Below the pieces are notes generated by a model that saw only the letters and a list, made by a program, of their open reading frames with translations, searched no databases and was not told where the DNA came from. Below are positions 17,388 to 28,421 of a stretch of DNA of 64,000 nucleotides, in pieces. This DNA is from Hydrogenophaga sp. NFH-34. Its GTDB lineage: Bacteria > Pseudomonadota > Gammaproteobacteria > Burkholderiales > Burkholderiaceae_C. Every line of letters starts with the position of its first letter. Within the stretch, counting starts at the first letter, position 1. The position numbers were made by a program, and so were the translations under genes. Location: assembly GCF_021401345.1 (NCBI RefSeq), contig NZ_JACBGE010000004.1, positions 1 to 64,000 on the forward strand, given 5' to 3'.

Positions 17388-18581
17388 TCACCGAGCCCGC
17401 CGCGCCAGCACCTCGAACGCCGGCAGCGTCTTGCCTTCGAGCACCTCCAAGAAGGCGCCACCGCCGGTGGAGATGTAGCCCACGTCCTTCTCGATGCCGT
17501 ACTTGGCAATCGCCGCCAGCGTGTCGCCACCGCCGGCGATGCTGAAGGCATCCGATTCGGCGATCGCCTGCGCGATCACTTTGGTGCCGTTCTCGAAGGC
17601 CGCGAACTCGAACACGCCCACCGGGCCGTTCCAGACGATGGTGCCGGCCTGCTTGAGCTTCTGTGCCAGCTTGGCCGCGGTCTTGGGACCGATGTCCAGG
17701 ATCAGGTCGTCGTCGGCCACGTCGGTGGCGGCCTTCACCGTGGCTTCCGCGTCGGCCGCGAAGGCTTTGGCGCAGACCACGTCTTCGGGGATCGGTACCT
17801 CGGCGCCGCGCGCCTTCATGGCTTCGATCACGGCCGTGGCTTCACCCAGCAGGTCGGGCTCGGCCAGGCTCTTGCCGATCTTCAGGCCGGCAGCGAGCAT
17901 GAAGGTGTTGGCGATGCCACCGCCGACGATCAGGCCGTCCACGTTCTTCGCGAGGGACTGGAGGATGGTGAGCTTGGTCGAGACCTTGGAGCCAGCGACG
18001 ATGGCGACCAGCGGGCGCTTCGGGTTGGCCAGGGCCTTGCCGATGGCGTCCATTTCGGCGGCCAGCAGCGGGCCGGCCGAGGCGATGGGCGCGGTTTCGG
18101 CGATGCCGTAGGTCGTGCCTTCGGCGCGGTGGGCGGTGCCGAAGGCGTCGTGCACGAAGATGTCGCACAGCTTGCCCAGCTTGGCCGCCAGTTCGGGGCT
18201 GTTTTTCTTCTCGCCCTTGTTGAGGCGGCAGTTTTCCAGCAGCACGACTTCGCCGGGCTGCAGGTCAAAGGCGCCGTCGACCCAGTCGGCCACCAGGCGC
18301 ACCGGGCGGCCCAGCAGTTCGCCCAGGCGGGCGGCCACGGGGGCCAGCGAGTCTTCGGGTTTGAACGCACCTTCGGTCGGGCGGCCCAGGTGGCTGGTGA
18401 CCATCACCGCGGCGCCGGCGTCCAGCGCCATCTGGATCGCGGGCACCGAGGCGCGGATGCGGGTGTCTTCGGTGATGTGGCCGGCGTCGTCCTGCGGCAC
18501 GTTCAGGTCGGCGCGGATGAAGACCCGTTTATCGCGGGCAAAACCGCTGCGGCACACATCGCTGAATCGGAGGAACTTCAT
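17388..18581 (-). CDS. cbbK: Phosphoglycerate kinase
   Basis: A 397-residue kinase of normal length, phosphorylating 3-phosphoglycerate in the reductive pentose phosphate cycle. Family motifs include [10 protein letters not shown] near residue 24, [10 protein letters not shown] and the C-terminal nucleotide-binding GGGDTLAAI region. It lies 12 bp downstream of the GAPDH gene. A short insertion (CRSGFARD) before the first motif is mildly unusual. Confidence 0.96.
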   Translation of the reverse strand: MKFLRFSDVCRSGFARDKRVFIRADLNVPQDDAGHITEDTRIRASVPAIQMALDAGAAVMVTSHLGRPTEGAFKPEDSLAPVAARLGELLGRPVRLVADWVDGAFDLQPGEVVLLENCRLNKGEKKNSPELAAKLGKLCDIFVHDAFGTAHRAEGTTYGIAETAPIASAGPLLAAEMDAIGKALANPKRPLVAIVAGSKVSTKLTILQSLAKNVDGLIVGGGIANTFMLAAGLKIGKSLAEPDLLGEATAVIEAMKARGAEVPIPEDVVCAKAFAADAEATVKAATDVADDDLILDIGPKTAAKLAQKLKQAGTIVWNGPVGVFEFAAFENGTKVIAQAIAESDAFSIAGGGDTLAAIAKYGIEKDVGYISTGGGAFLEVLEGKTLPAFEVLARRAR

Positions 18582-18593
18582 GAGCCGACCTCC

Positions 18594-19655
<1,062 letters not shown>

Positions 19656-20330
19656 TCAGGCCAACAGCGCGGCGATGTCGGGAATGACGCGGTCCGGGTC
19701 GCAGCTTTCAATGGGCTGCCCCATGTTGTAGCCATAGGGCAGCGCCCAGACCGCCACGCCGGCATTGCGGGCCGTGGCCACGTCGATGGAGGAGTCGCCC
19801 ACGAACAGCGTGCGCTCGCGCCCCACGCCGAAGCGGCGCAGGCAGTCGTCCACCGCCATCGGGTCGGGCTTCTTGACCGGCAGGGTGTCGCCGCTGATGA
19901 CCTGGTCGAAGCTGTCGGCCAGGCCGTGCGCGGCCAGCACCGGGCGGGTGTAGCGCGCCTCCTTGTTGGTCACCACCGCCAGCCGCACACCGGCCGCACG
20001 CAACGCCTGCAGCGTCTCCCGCACCCGCGGGTACAGGCGGCTGCGGGTGCCACAGCGCTGTTCGTAGCAACGGGCAAACACCGCCTCGGCATCGGCAAAC
20101 CCCGGGTCGTGGCGCACCGCATCGGGCGGCTGCTGCCCGGTGTGGGCCAGCGCCTGGATCAGCAGCTCGCGCGTGCCGTGGCCGATCCAGTCGTCCACCT
20201 GGCGCTGGGTGACGGGCGAACGCCCCAGGTGGGCCAGCGCATCGTTGACGGCATCGGCGATTTCCGGCGCGGTTTCCACCAACGTGCCGTCGAGGTCGAA
20301 AAGAATCAGGTCGTAAAGGGGCGGGGTCAT
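19656..20330 (-). CDS. cbbZ: Phosphoglycolate phosphatase (CbbZ/Gph)
   Basis: A 224-residue HAD-superfamily phosphatase with nucleophile motif LFDLDGTLVET near residue 10, motif II VTNKE and motif III/IV KKPDP...FVGDSSIDV. It removes 2-phosphoglycolate, the product of RuBisCO oxygenase activity. Its retention in this operon supports an origin in autotrophy. It lies between cbbT and cbbG. Confidence 0.93.
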   Translation of the reverse strand: MTPPLYDLILFDLDGTLVETAPEIADAVNDALAHLGRSPVTQRQVDDWIGHGTRELLIQALAHTGQQPPDAVRHDPGFADAEAVFARCYEQRCGTRSRLYPRVRETLQALRAAGVRLAVVTNKEARYTRPVLAAHGLADSFDQVISGDTLPVKKPDPMAVDDCLRRFGVGRERTLFVGDSSIDVATARNAGVAVWALPYGYNMGQPIESCDPDRVIPDIAALLA

Positions 20331-20365
20331 CGCGTCGTCCAGGGGGTCTCGGAGGGGAACGGCCG

Positions 20366-22441
20366 TCAGTGCAGGCCGGGCACGATCTGCTCGGGCAGGG
20401 GCTCTTCGCGCCGGTGCGCGGCGCGGTGCACGAGGGTGCGCACGGCATCGGCCACGCGCGCGCTGGTCACGCCGAAGTGCCGGTAAAGCACCTTGGCCGG
20501 CGCCGACTCGCCGAAGGTGGCAACGCCCACGACCATGCCCGTGCGCCCCACGTACTTGCGCCAGAAGTCGGGATGAGCAGCCTCAACCGCCACCGCCGGC
20601 AGCGACAGCGGCAGCACCTTGTCCTGGTAAGCGCGCGGCTGCCGGTCGAACACGTTGGTGCTCGGCATCGAAACCACGCGGCAGCGCACGCCGTCGGCCG
20701 CCAGCAGGGCCTGCGCCTGCAGCGCGATCTCGACCTCGGAACCCGTGGCAACGATCACCGCCTGGGGCGACTCCATGTCGCTGAGCACGTAGCCCCCCTT
20801 GCGGATGTGGCCGGCCAGCACGCCTTCGGTCACACGCGGCAGGTTCTGCCGCGACAGGCACAGCGCGCTCGGCCCGTCGCGCCGTTCGAGCGCACAGACC
20901 CAGGCCACGGCGGTCTCCAGCGCATCGGCCGGCCGCCACACGTCCAGGTGCGGGATCAGGCGCAGGCTGGGCACGTGTTCCACGCTCTGGTGCGTGGGGC
21001 CGTCTTCGCCCAGGCCGATGGAGTCGTGCGTGAACACGTGGATCACGCGCTGCTTCATCAGCGCGGCCATGCGGATGGCGTTGCGGCTGTAGTCGCTGAA
21101 GGTCAGGAAGGTGCCGCCGTAGGGGATGTAGCCGCCGTGCAGCGCGATGCCGTTCATGATCGCGGCCATGCCGAATTCGCGCACGCCGTAGCTCAGGTGG
21201 TTGCCCCAGGCGTCGCGCCCGGCGCGGGTGCAAGCTTTGAAGTTGGTGAGGTTGGACGCCGTCAGGTCGGCGCTGCCACCGAAGAACTCCGGCACCAGCG
21301 GCGCCAATGCGTCCAGCGCGTTCTGGCTGGCCTTGCGCGTGGCCACCGCCTCGGGGCGCGCGGCCACGGCTTCCAGCAGCGCGGGCAGGCGCTCGGCAAA
21401 GTCCGCCGGCAGATCGCCGGCCATGCGGCGCTCAAACTCCGCCGCCTCGTCGGGAAACTCGGTGCGGTAGGCCTCGAAGCGCTGGCGCCAGTCGCGCTCC
21501 AGCGCCTGGCCGGCGGCGCGCGCGTCCCAGGCCTCGGCCACGTCGGCCGGGATCTCGAACGGCCCGGCCGTCCAGTCCAGCGCAGCGCGCGTGGCGGCCA
21601 CTTCCACCGCGCCCAGCGGGGCGCCGTGCACGTCGTGCGTGCCGGCCTTGTGCGGCGCGCCCATGCCGATCACGGTCTGGCAGCAGATCAGCGTGGGGCG
21701 CCCGTCGGGGCGCTGCGCCTGTTGCCGCGCCTGCACCAGGGCCGCCTCGATCGCGACCGGATCGTGGCCATCGACCACCGGAATCACGTGCCAGCCGTAG
21801 GCCTGGAAGCGTTGCGGCGTGTCGTCGGTGAACCAGCCCTCGACGTGGCCGTCGATGGAGATGCCGTTGTCGTCATAGAAAGCGATCAGCCGGGACAGCC
21901 GCAGCGTGCCCGCCAGCGAGCAGGCTTCGTGGCTGATGCCTTCCATCAGACAGCCATCGCCCAGGAAGGCGTAGGTGAAGTGGTCGACCACGGTGTGGCC
22001 CGGCCGGTTGAACTCGGCCGCCAGCAGCTTCTCGGCCAGCGCCATGCCGACCGCGTTGCTGATGCCCTGGCCCAGCGGGCCGGTGGTGGTTTCCACGCCG
22101 GGCGTGACGCCCACCTCGGGGTGGCCCGCGGTCTTGCTGTGCAGCTGGCGGAAGTTCTGCAGCTCGCTCAGCGGCAGGTCGTAGCCCGTGAGGTGCAGCA
22201 GCGCGTAGATCAGCATGGAGCCGTGGCCGTTGCTGAGCACGAAGCGGTCGCGGTCGGCCCACTTCGGGTTGCCGGGGTTGTGGCGCAGGTGGCGGCGCCA
22301 CAGCACCTCGGCGATGTCGGCCATGCCCATGGGCGCGCCCGGGTGACCGGACTGGGCCTTTTCGACCGCGTCGACGGCCAGCATGCGCACGGCATTGGCC
22401 AGGCGGCGGGCCTGTTCGGGAGATGTCGAAGGGGTGTTCAT
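20366..22441 (-). CDS. cbbT: Transketolase
   Basis: A 691-residue thiamine diphosphate enzyme moving two-carbon units in the Calvin cycle. Visible motifs are [18 protein letters not shown], the ThDP-binding GDGCLMEG...N-type segment, and [22 protein letters not shown] in two pieces; the C-terminal domain has [14 protein letters not shown]. The ATG at 22441 overlaps the cbbP stop as ATGA, indicating translational coupling. Confidence 0.96.
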   Translation of the reverse strand: MNTPSTSPEQARRLANAVRMLAVDAVEKAQSGHPGAPMGMADIAEVLWRRHLRHNPGNPKWADRDRFVLSNGHGSMLIYALLHLTGYDLPLSELQNFRQLHSKTAGHPEVGVTPGVETTTGPLGQGISNAVGMALAEKLLAAEFNRPGHTVVDHFTYAFLGDGCLMEGISHEACSLAGTLRLSRLIAFYDDNGISIDGHVEGWFTDDTPQRFQAYGWHVIPVVDGHDPVAIEAALVQARQQAQRPDGRPTLICCQTVIGMGAPHKAGTHDVHGAPLGAVEVAATRAALDWTAGPFEIPADVAEAWDARAAGQALERDWRQRFEAYRTEFPDEAAEFERRMAGDLPADFAERLPALLEAVAARPEAVATRKASQNALDALAPLVPEFFGGSADLTASNLTNFKACTRAGRDAWGNHLSYGVREFGMAAIMNGIALHGGYIPYGGTFLTFSDYSRNAIRMAALMKQRVIHVFTHDSIGLGEDGPTHQSVEHVPSLRLIPHLDVWRPADALETAVAWVCALERRDGPSALCLSRQNLPRVTEGVLAGHIRKGGYVLSDMESPQAVIVATGSEVEIALQAQALLAADGVRCRVVSMPSTNVFDRQPRAYQDKVLPLSLPAVAVEAAHPDFWRKYVGRTGMVVGVATFGESAPAKVLYRHFGVTSARVADAVRTLVHRAAHRREEPLPEQIVPGLH

Positions 22442-23313
22442 GACGCGTTCCTCCGGCGTTCCAGCATGCGCCAGATGAAGGGGGTGAAGATCAGTTGCAT
22501 GGCCAGTTCCATCTTGCCGCCGGGCACCACGATGGTGTTGGCGCGGCTCATCCAGGCGCCGTCGATCATCGACAGCAGGTACGGAAAATCGATGCCCTTG
22601 GGCTTGGCGAAGCGGATCACGCACACGCTCTCGTCGGCCGTGGGAATGTCGCGCGCGATGAAGGGGTTGGAGGTGTCCACCACCGGCACGCGCTGGAAGT
22701 TCACGTGCGTCAGGCCGAACTGCGGCACGATGTAGTTCACGTAGTCGGGCATGCGCCGCAGGATGGTGTCGACCACCGCCTCCTGGCTGTAGCCGCGCTG
22801 GGTCTTGTCGCGGATCAGCTTCTGGATCCACTCCAGGTTGATCGAGGGCACCACGCCGATGAGCAGGTCCGGGTACTGCGCAATGTCGACCGTGTCGGTC
22901 TTCACCGCGCCGTGCAGGCCTTCGTAGAACAGCACATCGGTGTCCGGGCGCAGCGGCTCCCACGGCGTGAAGGTGCCGGGCTCCAGGCCGTACGGCGCGG
23001 CCTCGGCCGCGTTGTGCAGGTATTTGCGGCAGCGGCCCGAACCGGTGGCCGCGTAGTCGCGGAACAGCGTCTCCAGCTCTTCGAACAGGTTGCCTTCGGC
23101 GCCAAAGTGGCTGAAGTGCCGGTTGCCCTGCCCTTCTTCCTCGGCCATGCGCTGCTTCATGGCCTGGCGGTCGAAGCGGTGGAAGCTGTCGCCTTCGATG
23201 ACGGCGGCCTCGATGGCTTCGCGGCGGAAGATGTTCTGGAAGGTGCGCGTCACTGTCGAGGTGCCGGCACCGGACGAACCGGTGATCGCGATGATGGGAT
23301 GTCTTTCAGACAT
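22438..23313 (-). CDS. cbbP: Phosphoribulokinase
   Basis: A 291-residue kinase making ribulose 1,5-bisphosphate, the RuBisCO substrate. It has a P-loop [14 protein letters not shown] at residues 12-25, the [10 protein letters not shown] segment and the bacterial hexokinase-like class length. The enzyme is diagnostic for the Calvin cycle and has no other common role. It overlaps cbbT by 4 bp and lies 157 bp after cbbF. Confidence 0.97.
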   Translation of the reverse strand: MSERHPIIAITGSSGAGTSTVTRTFQNIFRREAIEAAVIEGDSFHRFDRQAMKQRMAEEEGQGNRHFSHFGAEGNLFEELETLFRDYAATGSGRCRKYLHNAAEAAPYGLEPGTFTPWEPLRPDTDVLFYEGLHGAVKTDTVDIAQYPDLLIGVVPSINLEWIQKLIRDKTQRGYSQEAVVDTILRRMPDYVNYIVPQFGLTHVNFQRVPVVDTSNPFIARDIPTADESVCVIRFAKPKGIDFPYLLSMIDGAWMSRANTIVVPGGKMELAMQLIFTPFIWRMLERRRNAS

Positions 23314-23334
23314 GAGAGGGCTCCGAAGTTAAAA

Positions 23335-23405
23335 ATCTCCCCCGCGCCGCCTTCGGCGTCACCCCCTTCCGGGGGCAACTCCAGCCGTCCGGCAAAGCCG
23401 GCCCG
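23335..23405. repeat. GC-rich intergenic hairpin sequence between cbbF and cbbP
   Basis: It holds several short dyads (GCCGCCTTCGGCG, CCCCCTTCCGGGGG, GGCAAAGCCGGCC). It resembles the dyad-rich intergenic fillers at 15661 and 48434. No gene is visible here. Confidence 0.5.
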
Positions 23406-23470
23406 GCGGTTTTCTGGTCAAGGCCCTTCGTGCGCCGCGGGTCTGTTTCGAGTCAGGGTTCTGCGTGGCC

Positions 23471-24565
23471 TCAATCCCTAAAGAGGCTGCGCTCGGCGAA
23501 CAGCGGGTTGTCGTCCCTGGAGGCCGCCGGCTCGCGGTGGTAACGCTCGATGCGTTCCACTTCGTTGCGCGAGCCGAACACCAGACCGATGCGCTGGTGC
23601 AGCGACGTGGGCTCGACCGTCAGCATCGGTTCGCGGCCGGTGCTGGCGCGCCCGCCCGCCTGCTCCATGATGAAACCGATGGGGTTGGCCTCGTACAGCA
23701 GCCGCAGGCGGCCGGGCTTGCTCGGGTCCTTGGTGTCGCGCGGGTACATGAACACGCCGCCGCGCATCAGGATGCGGTGCGCCTCGGCCACCATGCTGGC
23801 GATCCAGCGCATGTTGAAGTCCTTGCCGCGCGGACCGGTGCGGCCGGCCAGGCACTCGTCCACGTAGCGCCGGATCGGGCGCTCCCAGAAGCGGGTGTTG
23901 GAAGCGTTGATGGCGAACTCCTGCGTGTCTTCGGGCACCTGCAGCTGGGGGTGGGTGAGCATGAACTGGCCCAGGTTCGGGTCCAGCGTGAAGCCGGCCA
24001 CGCCGTTGCCCACCGTCAGCACCAGCATGGTGGTCGGGCCGTAGAGCGCGTAGCCCGCCGCCAGTTGCTGCGTGCCGGGTTGCAGGAAGTCGGCCTCGAC
24101 CACGTCGCGCCCGCTGTCGATCACCGCCTGCGGCGCCCGCAGCACCGAGAAGATGCTGCCGACAGTCACGTTCACGTCGATGTTCGACGAACCGTCGAGC
24201 GGGTCGAACACCAGCAGGTACTTGCCGCGCTGGTGCGTCGAAGGAATCTGGTAAGGGTGGTCCATCTCCTCCGAGGCCATGCCCGCCAGGTGGCCGCCCC
24301 ACTCCGTCATTTCGGTGAAGTAGGCATTGCTCACCACGTCCAGGCGCTTCTGCTCCTCGCCCTGCACGTTCACGCCCGTGGCCACGTCGGCCACCGGGTT
24401 CCCGAGCACGCTGCCGAGTTCGCCGAAGGCGACCGAACGCGCGATGGCCTTGCAGGCCAGGGCCACGTCGAGCACCAGGGCGTTGAAGTCGCCACTGGCC
24501 GACGGAAAGCGGCGGCGTTGTTCGATCAGGTACTGGGTCAGCGTGAAGCGACGGCGGGTGGTCAT
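23471..24565 (-). CDS. cbbF: Fructose-1,6-bisphosphatase class I
   Basis: A 364-residue phosphatase with the metal-binding signature [12 protein letters not shown] and the downstream substrate-binding YPRDT region. It regenerates fructose 6-phosphate (and possibly sedoheptulose 7-phosphate) in the cycle. It sits between cbbE and cbbP, as in the Cupriavidus necator operon. Confidence 0.96.
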   Translation of the reverse strand: MTTRRRFTLTQYLIEQRRRFPSASGDFNALVLDVALACKAIARSVAFGELGSVLGNPVADVATGVNVQGEEQKRLDVVSNAYFTEMTEWGGHLAGMASEEMDHPYQIPSTHQRGKYLLVFDPLDGSSNIDVNVTVGSIFSVLRAPQAVIDSGRDVVEADFLQPGTQQLAAGYALYGPTTMLVLTVGNGVAGFTLDPNLGQFMLTHPQLQVPEDTQEFAINASNTRFWERPIRRYVDECLAGRTGPRGKDFNMRWIASMVAEAHRILMRGGVFMYPRDTKDPSKPGRLRLLYEANPIGFIMEQAGGRASTGREPMLTVEPTSLHQRIGLVFGSRNEVERIERYHREPAASRDDNPLFAERSLFRD

Positions 24566-24604
24566 GGGAGCGGGTCTTTCGCGGAAGGGAACATTCGGTC
24601 GGGT

Positions 24605-25312
24605 TCAGAGGCGCGGCATGGCCGGCGACGGCCCGGCGGCCTGCCGGAGCTGGCGCATCACGGTGCGGTAGCCGCCGTCGTTGTCGGGGGCGCCGAACAC
24701 GGCGCTGCCGGCCACCAGCGTGTCGGCGCCGGCGCGCACGATCTCGGCCACGTTGTCGAGCTTCACGCCGCCGTCCACCTCCAGCCAGATCTCACGGCCG
24801 GTCGCGGCCATGTGGGCGTCGATGCGTTCGCGCGCCGCGCGCAGCTTGCCGAGCGTGGACGGGATGAAGGCCTGGCCGCCGTAGCCCGGGTTCACGCTCA
24901 TGAGCAGCACCAGATCGAGCTTGTCCATCACGTGGTCGAGCCAGGCCAGCGGCGTGGCGGGGTTGAACACCAGCCCAGCCTTGCAGCCGTGGTCGCGGAT
25001 CAGCTGCAGCGTGCGGTCGACGTGGCGGCTGGCCTCGGGATGGAAGCTGATCAGGTTGGCGCCGGCCTTGGCGAACAGCGGCACCAGCGCATCCACCGGC
25101 TCGACCATCAGGTGCACGTCGATGCCGATCTTCACGTGCGGGCGGATGGCTTCGCACACCAGCGGTCCGACGGTGAGGTTGGGCACATGGTGGTTGTCCA
25201 TGACGTCGAAATGCACGAGGTCGGCGCCGGCGGCTTCGATGGCGCGCACCTCCTCGCCCAGGCGGGCGAAGTCGGCAGACAGGATGGACGGGGCGATGCG
25301 GATGGCACTCAT
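24605..25312 (-). CDS. cbbE: Ribulose-phosphate 3-epimerase
   Basis: A 235-residue TIM-barrel epimerase with [13 protein letters not shown], the [12 protein letters not shown] metal-binding segment and a VDGG motif near the C-terminus. It interconverts xylulose and ribulose 5-phosphate. It is 23 bp after cbbY and 39 bp before cbbF, within the operon. Confidence 0.96.
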   Translation of the reverse strand: MSAIRIAPSILSADFARLGEEVRAIEAAGADLVHFDVMDNHHVPNLTVGPLVCEAIRPHVKIGIDVHLMVEPVDALVPLFAKAGANLISFHPEASRHVDRTLQLIRDHGCKAGLVFNPATPLAWLDHVMDKLDLVLLMSVNPGYGGQAFIPSTLGKLRAARERIDAHMAATGREIWLEVDGGVKLDNVAEIVRAGADTLVAGSAVFGAPDNDGGYRTVMRQLRQAAGPSPAMPRL

Positions 25313-25335
25313 GGCAAACGAAGGCTAGGCAGGGT

Positions 25336-26043
25336 TCAGGCGCGGAGCCATTCGCGCAAGCGCGCGAGACTCACGTGGCCCAGGTCGGGAACGACGCGCA
25401 GCGCGTCGGCGAAATCGTGGTGGGCGGTGAAGGCCGTCGGCGTGATCACCGTGCGCAGCCCGGCGCCGGCCGCAGCGGCCAGGCCGTTGGCCGAATCCTC
25501 GAAGGCCACGCAGTTCTCTGGCGCCAGGCCCAGGTCGGTCAGCACCTGGCGGTAGACCTGCGGGTGCGGCTTCTTGACCGGCGCGTTGCTGGCGTCGCCC
25601 ACGGCGCGGAAATGCAGGCGCCAGTCAGGCCCGATGGCGGTGCGCAGCAGGGCCGCAATGTTCACCGGCGAGGTGGTGGTGGCGATCGCCAGTTGCAGCC
25701 CCTGGCCGCGCGCCTCGTCCATCAGCGCCAGCACCCCGGGGCGCAGCGCCACCGCACCGCGGCCGACCGCGTCTTCGTACCAGGCGGTCTTGACCGCGTG
25801 CAGGCGGTCGATGGTGGCCTGCACCGCGCCGGCTTCCAGCTCGCGCAGGTCCGGCTGCACGCAGCGCCAGTAGTGCAGCAACCGCTCCTTGCCACCCGAC
25901 ACCTCCAGCAACCCGGTGTAGAGCGCCTCGTCCCAGTGCCAGCCCAGACCGGCCTGCGCGAACGCGTGATTGAAGGCCTCCCGGTGCAGGCTTTCGGTGT
26001 CGGCCAGGGTGCCGTCCACATCGAAGATCAGGGCCTGGAGCAT
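25336..26043 (-). CDS. cbbY: CbbY-family HAD phosphatase
   Basis: A 235-residue HAD hydrolase with nucleophile motif FDVDGTLADTE (D8, D10), a helical cap, TTTSP and KKPHPQVY. CbbY enzymes dephosphorylate xylulose 1,5-bisphosphate, a misfire product that inhibits RuBisCO (family knowledge). It is the first gene of the operon, 120 bp from the divergent cbbR start, where RuBisCO genes would be expected. Confidence 0.93.
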   Translation of the reverse strand: MLQALIFDVDGTLADTESLHREAFNHAFAQAGLGWHWDEALYTGLLEVSGGKERLLHYWRCVQPDLRELEAGAVQATIDRLHAVKTAWYEDAVGRGAVALRPGVLALMDEARGQGLQLAIATTTSPVNIAALLRTAIGPDWRLHFRAVGDASNAPVKKPHPQVYRQVLTDLGLAPENCVAFEDSANGLAAAAGAGLRTVITPTAFTAHHDFADALRVVPDLGHVSLARLREWLRA

Positions 26044-26163
26044 GGCGGTGTCGTCTCGTCGTTTTTTTCATGCCGTGGAAATTCACGGGTTTGACGGACT
26101 GTAGAAGCCTTGATTGATAAGGTAAATTCACATATTCTTCATTTTCAATTCAGGTATCACTTA
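26044..26163. promoter_or_regulatory. cbbR-cbbY divergent promoter region
   Basis: A 120-bp gap between the divergent regulator and the operon, where CbbR would bind. A GC-containing dyad CCGTG-GAAATT-CACGG lies at 26073-26088. The half next to cbbR is AT-rich (26106-26163) with several TNA triplets of the LysR type. Exact sites are not assignable by eye. Confidence 0.5.
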
Positions 26164-27105
26164 ATGAAGAACGCCACATTCCGGCAGTTGCGCGTGTTCA
26201 CCGAGGTGGCGCGCCACCTGAGCTTTGCCCGCGCCGCCGAGGCCCTGCACCTGACCCCACCCGCCGTGACCATGCAGGTCAAGGAGCTGGAAGGCCACGT
26301 CGGCCTGCCCCTGTTCGAGCGCAGCGGCCGGCAGGTCGCCCTGACCACCGCGGGCGAATACATGCTGGTCTATGCGCGCAAGATGCTCGCCACGCTGAAG
26401 GACGCCGAAGACGCCGCCGCGCGCCTGCAGCGGCTGGAGACCGGCACCCTGACCATCGGCATGGTGAGCACCGCCAAGTACTTCCTGCCGCGCCTGCTGG
26501 CCGGGTTCCAGCACGAACACGAAGGCGTGGAAATCCGGCTCGAGGTCGGCAACCGCGAGCGGCTGGTGAAGATGCTGCAGGGCAACGAGGTCGACATCGC
26601 CATCATGGGCCGCCCCCCGACTGAACTGGCCACCCGGGCCGAGCCCTTCGCCGCGCACCCGCATGTGTTCGTGGCCGCCACCGACCACCCGCTGCTGCGC
26701 GTGGGCCACCCCACCGTGGAATCGCTGCGGCCCTACGGCTTCATCCTGCGCGAGCGGGGCTCCGGCACCCGTGCCGCGATGGAGAAATTCCTGGAACGCT
26801 CGCGCATGGAACCGCGCGTGGTGATGGAGATGACCAGCAACGAAACCATCAAGCAGGCCGTGATGGCGGGCATGGGCATCAGCTTCCTGTCGCTGCACAC
26901 CATCGGCCTGGAACTGGAACACCGGCTGATCGCCACGCTGGACGTGGAAGGCGCCCCGGTGGTGCGCGCCTGGAACGTGGTGCACACGCTCTCCAAGCTG
27001 CTCTCCCCCGCCGCCGAAGCGTTCCGCTACTTCATGCTCGAACGCGCCGAGCGCTTCCTGGCCGACACCTACGGGCGCCTGCTGCACCTGCCGCAACCCC
27101 AGTGA
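26164..27105 (+). CDS. cbbR: CbbR, LysR-type regulator of CO2 fixation
   Basis: A 313-residue LysR regulator. An N-terminal winged helix-turn-helix (FRQLRVFTEVARHLSFARAA, then LTPPAVTMQVKELE) is followed by the effector domain. It is divergent from the cbb operon, the standard arrangement for CbbR, which senses metabolites such as NADPH, ATP or RuBP. The start at 26164 is where the family's N-terminus begins; an upstream in-frame start at 26110 lacks homology. A CysB-type identity is less likely given the operon. Confidence 0.92.
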   Translation: MKNATFRQLRVFTEVARHLSFARAAEALHLTPPAVTMQVKELEGHVGLPLFERSGRQVALTTAGEYMLVYARKMLATLKDAEDAAARLQRLETGTLTIGMVSTAKYFLPRLLAGFQHEHEGVEIRLEVGNRERLVKMLQGNEVDIAIMGRPPTELATRAEPFAAHPHVFVAATDHPLLRVGHPTVESLRPYGFILRERGSGTRAAMEKFLERSRMEPRVVMEMTSNETIKQAVMAGMGISFLSLHTIGLELEHRLIATLDVEGAPVVRAWNVVHTLSKLLSPAAEAFRYFMLERAERFLADTYGRLLHLPQPQ

Positions 27106-27124
27106 AGCGCCGCGCGGTGGCCTG

Positions 27125-27154
27125 AAAACAAAAAGGGCTGCCGGAGGCAGCCCT
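27125..27154 (-). terminator. Terminator of the outer membrane protein gene
   Basis: An 8-bp GGGCTGCC/GGCAGCCC stem with a 3-nt loop is followed on the minus strand by five Ts. Confidence 0.75.
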
Positions 27155-27177
27155 GGAAGAAAACGCCGCGCAGGCGG

Positions 27178-27711
27178 TCAGAACTTCAGGCCCAGGCCGA
27201 TGCTCACGCCCTCGACCGTGATGCGGTCCTTGTCGTAGAAGTTCATGTAGTCGGCGCCCAGCGTCAGGTTGTCGGTCAGGTTGAAGCGGATGCCGGCGCC
27301 ATAGGCGAGCGACGTGCCGCTGGCCTTTTCGCCGCCCACGCTGAGCTTGGTGCGTGCCGCGCCGACGCGGCCGAAGATCTCGAAATTGCCCAGGCTGAGG
27401 TTGGGTTTCAGGAACACCCCGGAGATGTTGTCCACCTTGGTGCGGATCGGTGTGTTCAGGCCGCCCACGCGCACGGTGTCGTCGCGTTCGCTGACGCTGG
27501 TCATGCCTTCGATGGCCAGCGGCCCCAGGTCGAAACCGATGATGCCGCGCAGGTTGGCCGGTTTGGCGGAAATACCCACCCCGCCGACACGGGCCCCCAC
27601 GTCCAGTCCCATGTAGCCGATTTCGCCATAGATGCTCTGGGCTTGGGCGGTGGACGCCAGGCCCAGGGTGGAAGCGGCCATCAGGCCCGTCAGAATGGTT
27701 TTGGTGCGCAT
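27178..27711 (-). CDS. Small outer membrane beta-barrel protein
   Basis: A 177-residue protein with a clean Sec signal (MRTKTILTGLMAASTLGLAS, cleavage after AQA near residue 24). It has alternating hydrophobic strands and ends in aromatic Phe (GLGLKF), the outer-membrane insertion signature. The length and the GEIGYMGLDV opening resemble the YfaZ/opacity-type barrel families. AAGGAGG precedes the ATG. The ligand is unknown and there is no operon partner. Confidence 0.8.
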   Translation of the reverse strand: MRTKTILTGLMAASTLGLASTAQAQSIYGEIGYMGLDVGARVGGVGISAKPANLRGIIGFDLGPLAIEGMTSVSERDDTVRVGGLNTPIRTKVDNISGVFLKPNLSLGNFEIFGRVGAARTKLSVGGEKASGTSLAYGAGIRFNLTDNLTLGADYMNFYDKDRITVEGVSIGLGLKF

Positions 27712-27849
27712 GTGGCCTCCTTGTGAGGAAACGGTTGGACAGACAGTGTAAAGGTTCAGACGTTCACGCGGGGGCCTGCAGACGTGACCGGAAGCAACCG
27801 GGCCCGGTGCAGCGGCGCCACCCGCCGCAAGCCTGTTACGCTCGCGGCC

Positions 27850-28110
27850 ATGGCATCCGACTCTTCCCACCGCGCCCAGGCCACGGGGTCCACCGCGTCT
27901 GCGGACGACACCGAGCGCCGCCTGGAGCAGCTCGAAGTCCGCAACGGCTTCGCCGAAGACCTGCTCGACACCCTCAACGCCCTGGTGGCGCGCCAGCAGA
28001 CCCAGATCGAGCGGCTGCAGGCCGAGGTCGCCGAGCTGCGGCGACGCCGCGAAGACGACACTGGCCCGGCCTGGCGCAGCCTGCGGGACGAACTTCCCCC
28101 CCACTACTGA
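27850..28110 (+). CDS. slyX: SlyX family coiled-coil protein
   Basis: An 86-residue acidic helical protein. The family core (ERRLEQLEVRNGFAEDLL, then LVARQQTQIERLQ) is a coiled coil, and the C-terminus ends in PPHY as SlyX proteins do. The function is not established. The ATG at 27850 is chosen over an upstream in-frame start because the homology begins close to it. It is 41 bp upstream of the DUF3297 gene. Confidence 0.85.
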   Translation: MASDSSHRAQATGSTASADDTERRLEQLEVRNGFAEDLLDTLNALVARQQTQIERLQAEVAELRRRREDDTGPAWRSLRDELPPHY

Positions 28111-28151
28111 CGGGCTCCGCCCCGATAGGTTCCTTCATCTTTTCATCCGAC

Positions 28152-28403
28152 ATGAGCGACAACGCCGCCGCCACCCCCGAACTGCCCGATCACCTGTCCA
28201 TCGACCCGCGCAGCCCGCACCACCGCCCCGAGTTTCTGGAGCGCGAAATCGGCGTGCGCTTCAACGGCCGCGACCGCTTCGACGTGGAGGAATACTGCGT
28301 CAGCGAAGGCTGGATCCGCGTGGCCGCCGGCAAGACGATGGACCGCAAGGGCCGGCCGCTGCTGATCAAGCTCAAGGGCACGGTCGAGGTCTTCTACCGC
28401 TGA
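28152..28403 (+). CDS. DUF3297 family small protein
   Basis: An 83-residue protein with the compact conserved core LPDHLSIDPRSPHH, then VGVRFNG-like and VAAGKTMDRKGRP segments, ending VEVFYR. It matches the glutathione-peroxidase-associated DUF3297 family, widespread and uncharacterised. It follows slyX on the same strand. The function is unknown. Confidence 0.8.
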   Translation: MSDNAAATPELPDHLSIDPRSPHHRPEFLEREIGVRFNGRDRFDVEEYCVSEGWIRVAAGKTMDRKGRPLLIKLKGTVEVFYR

Positions 28404-28421
28404 CCTCACGGGCCGCAGCCC

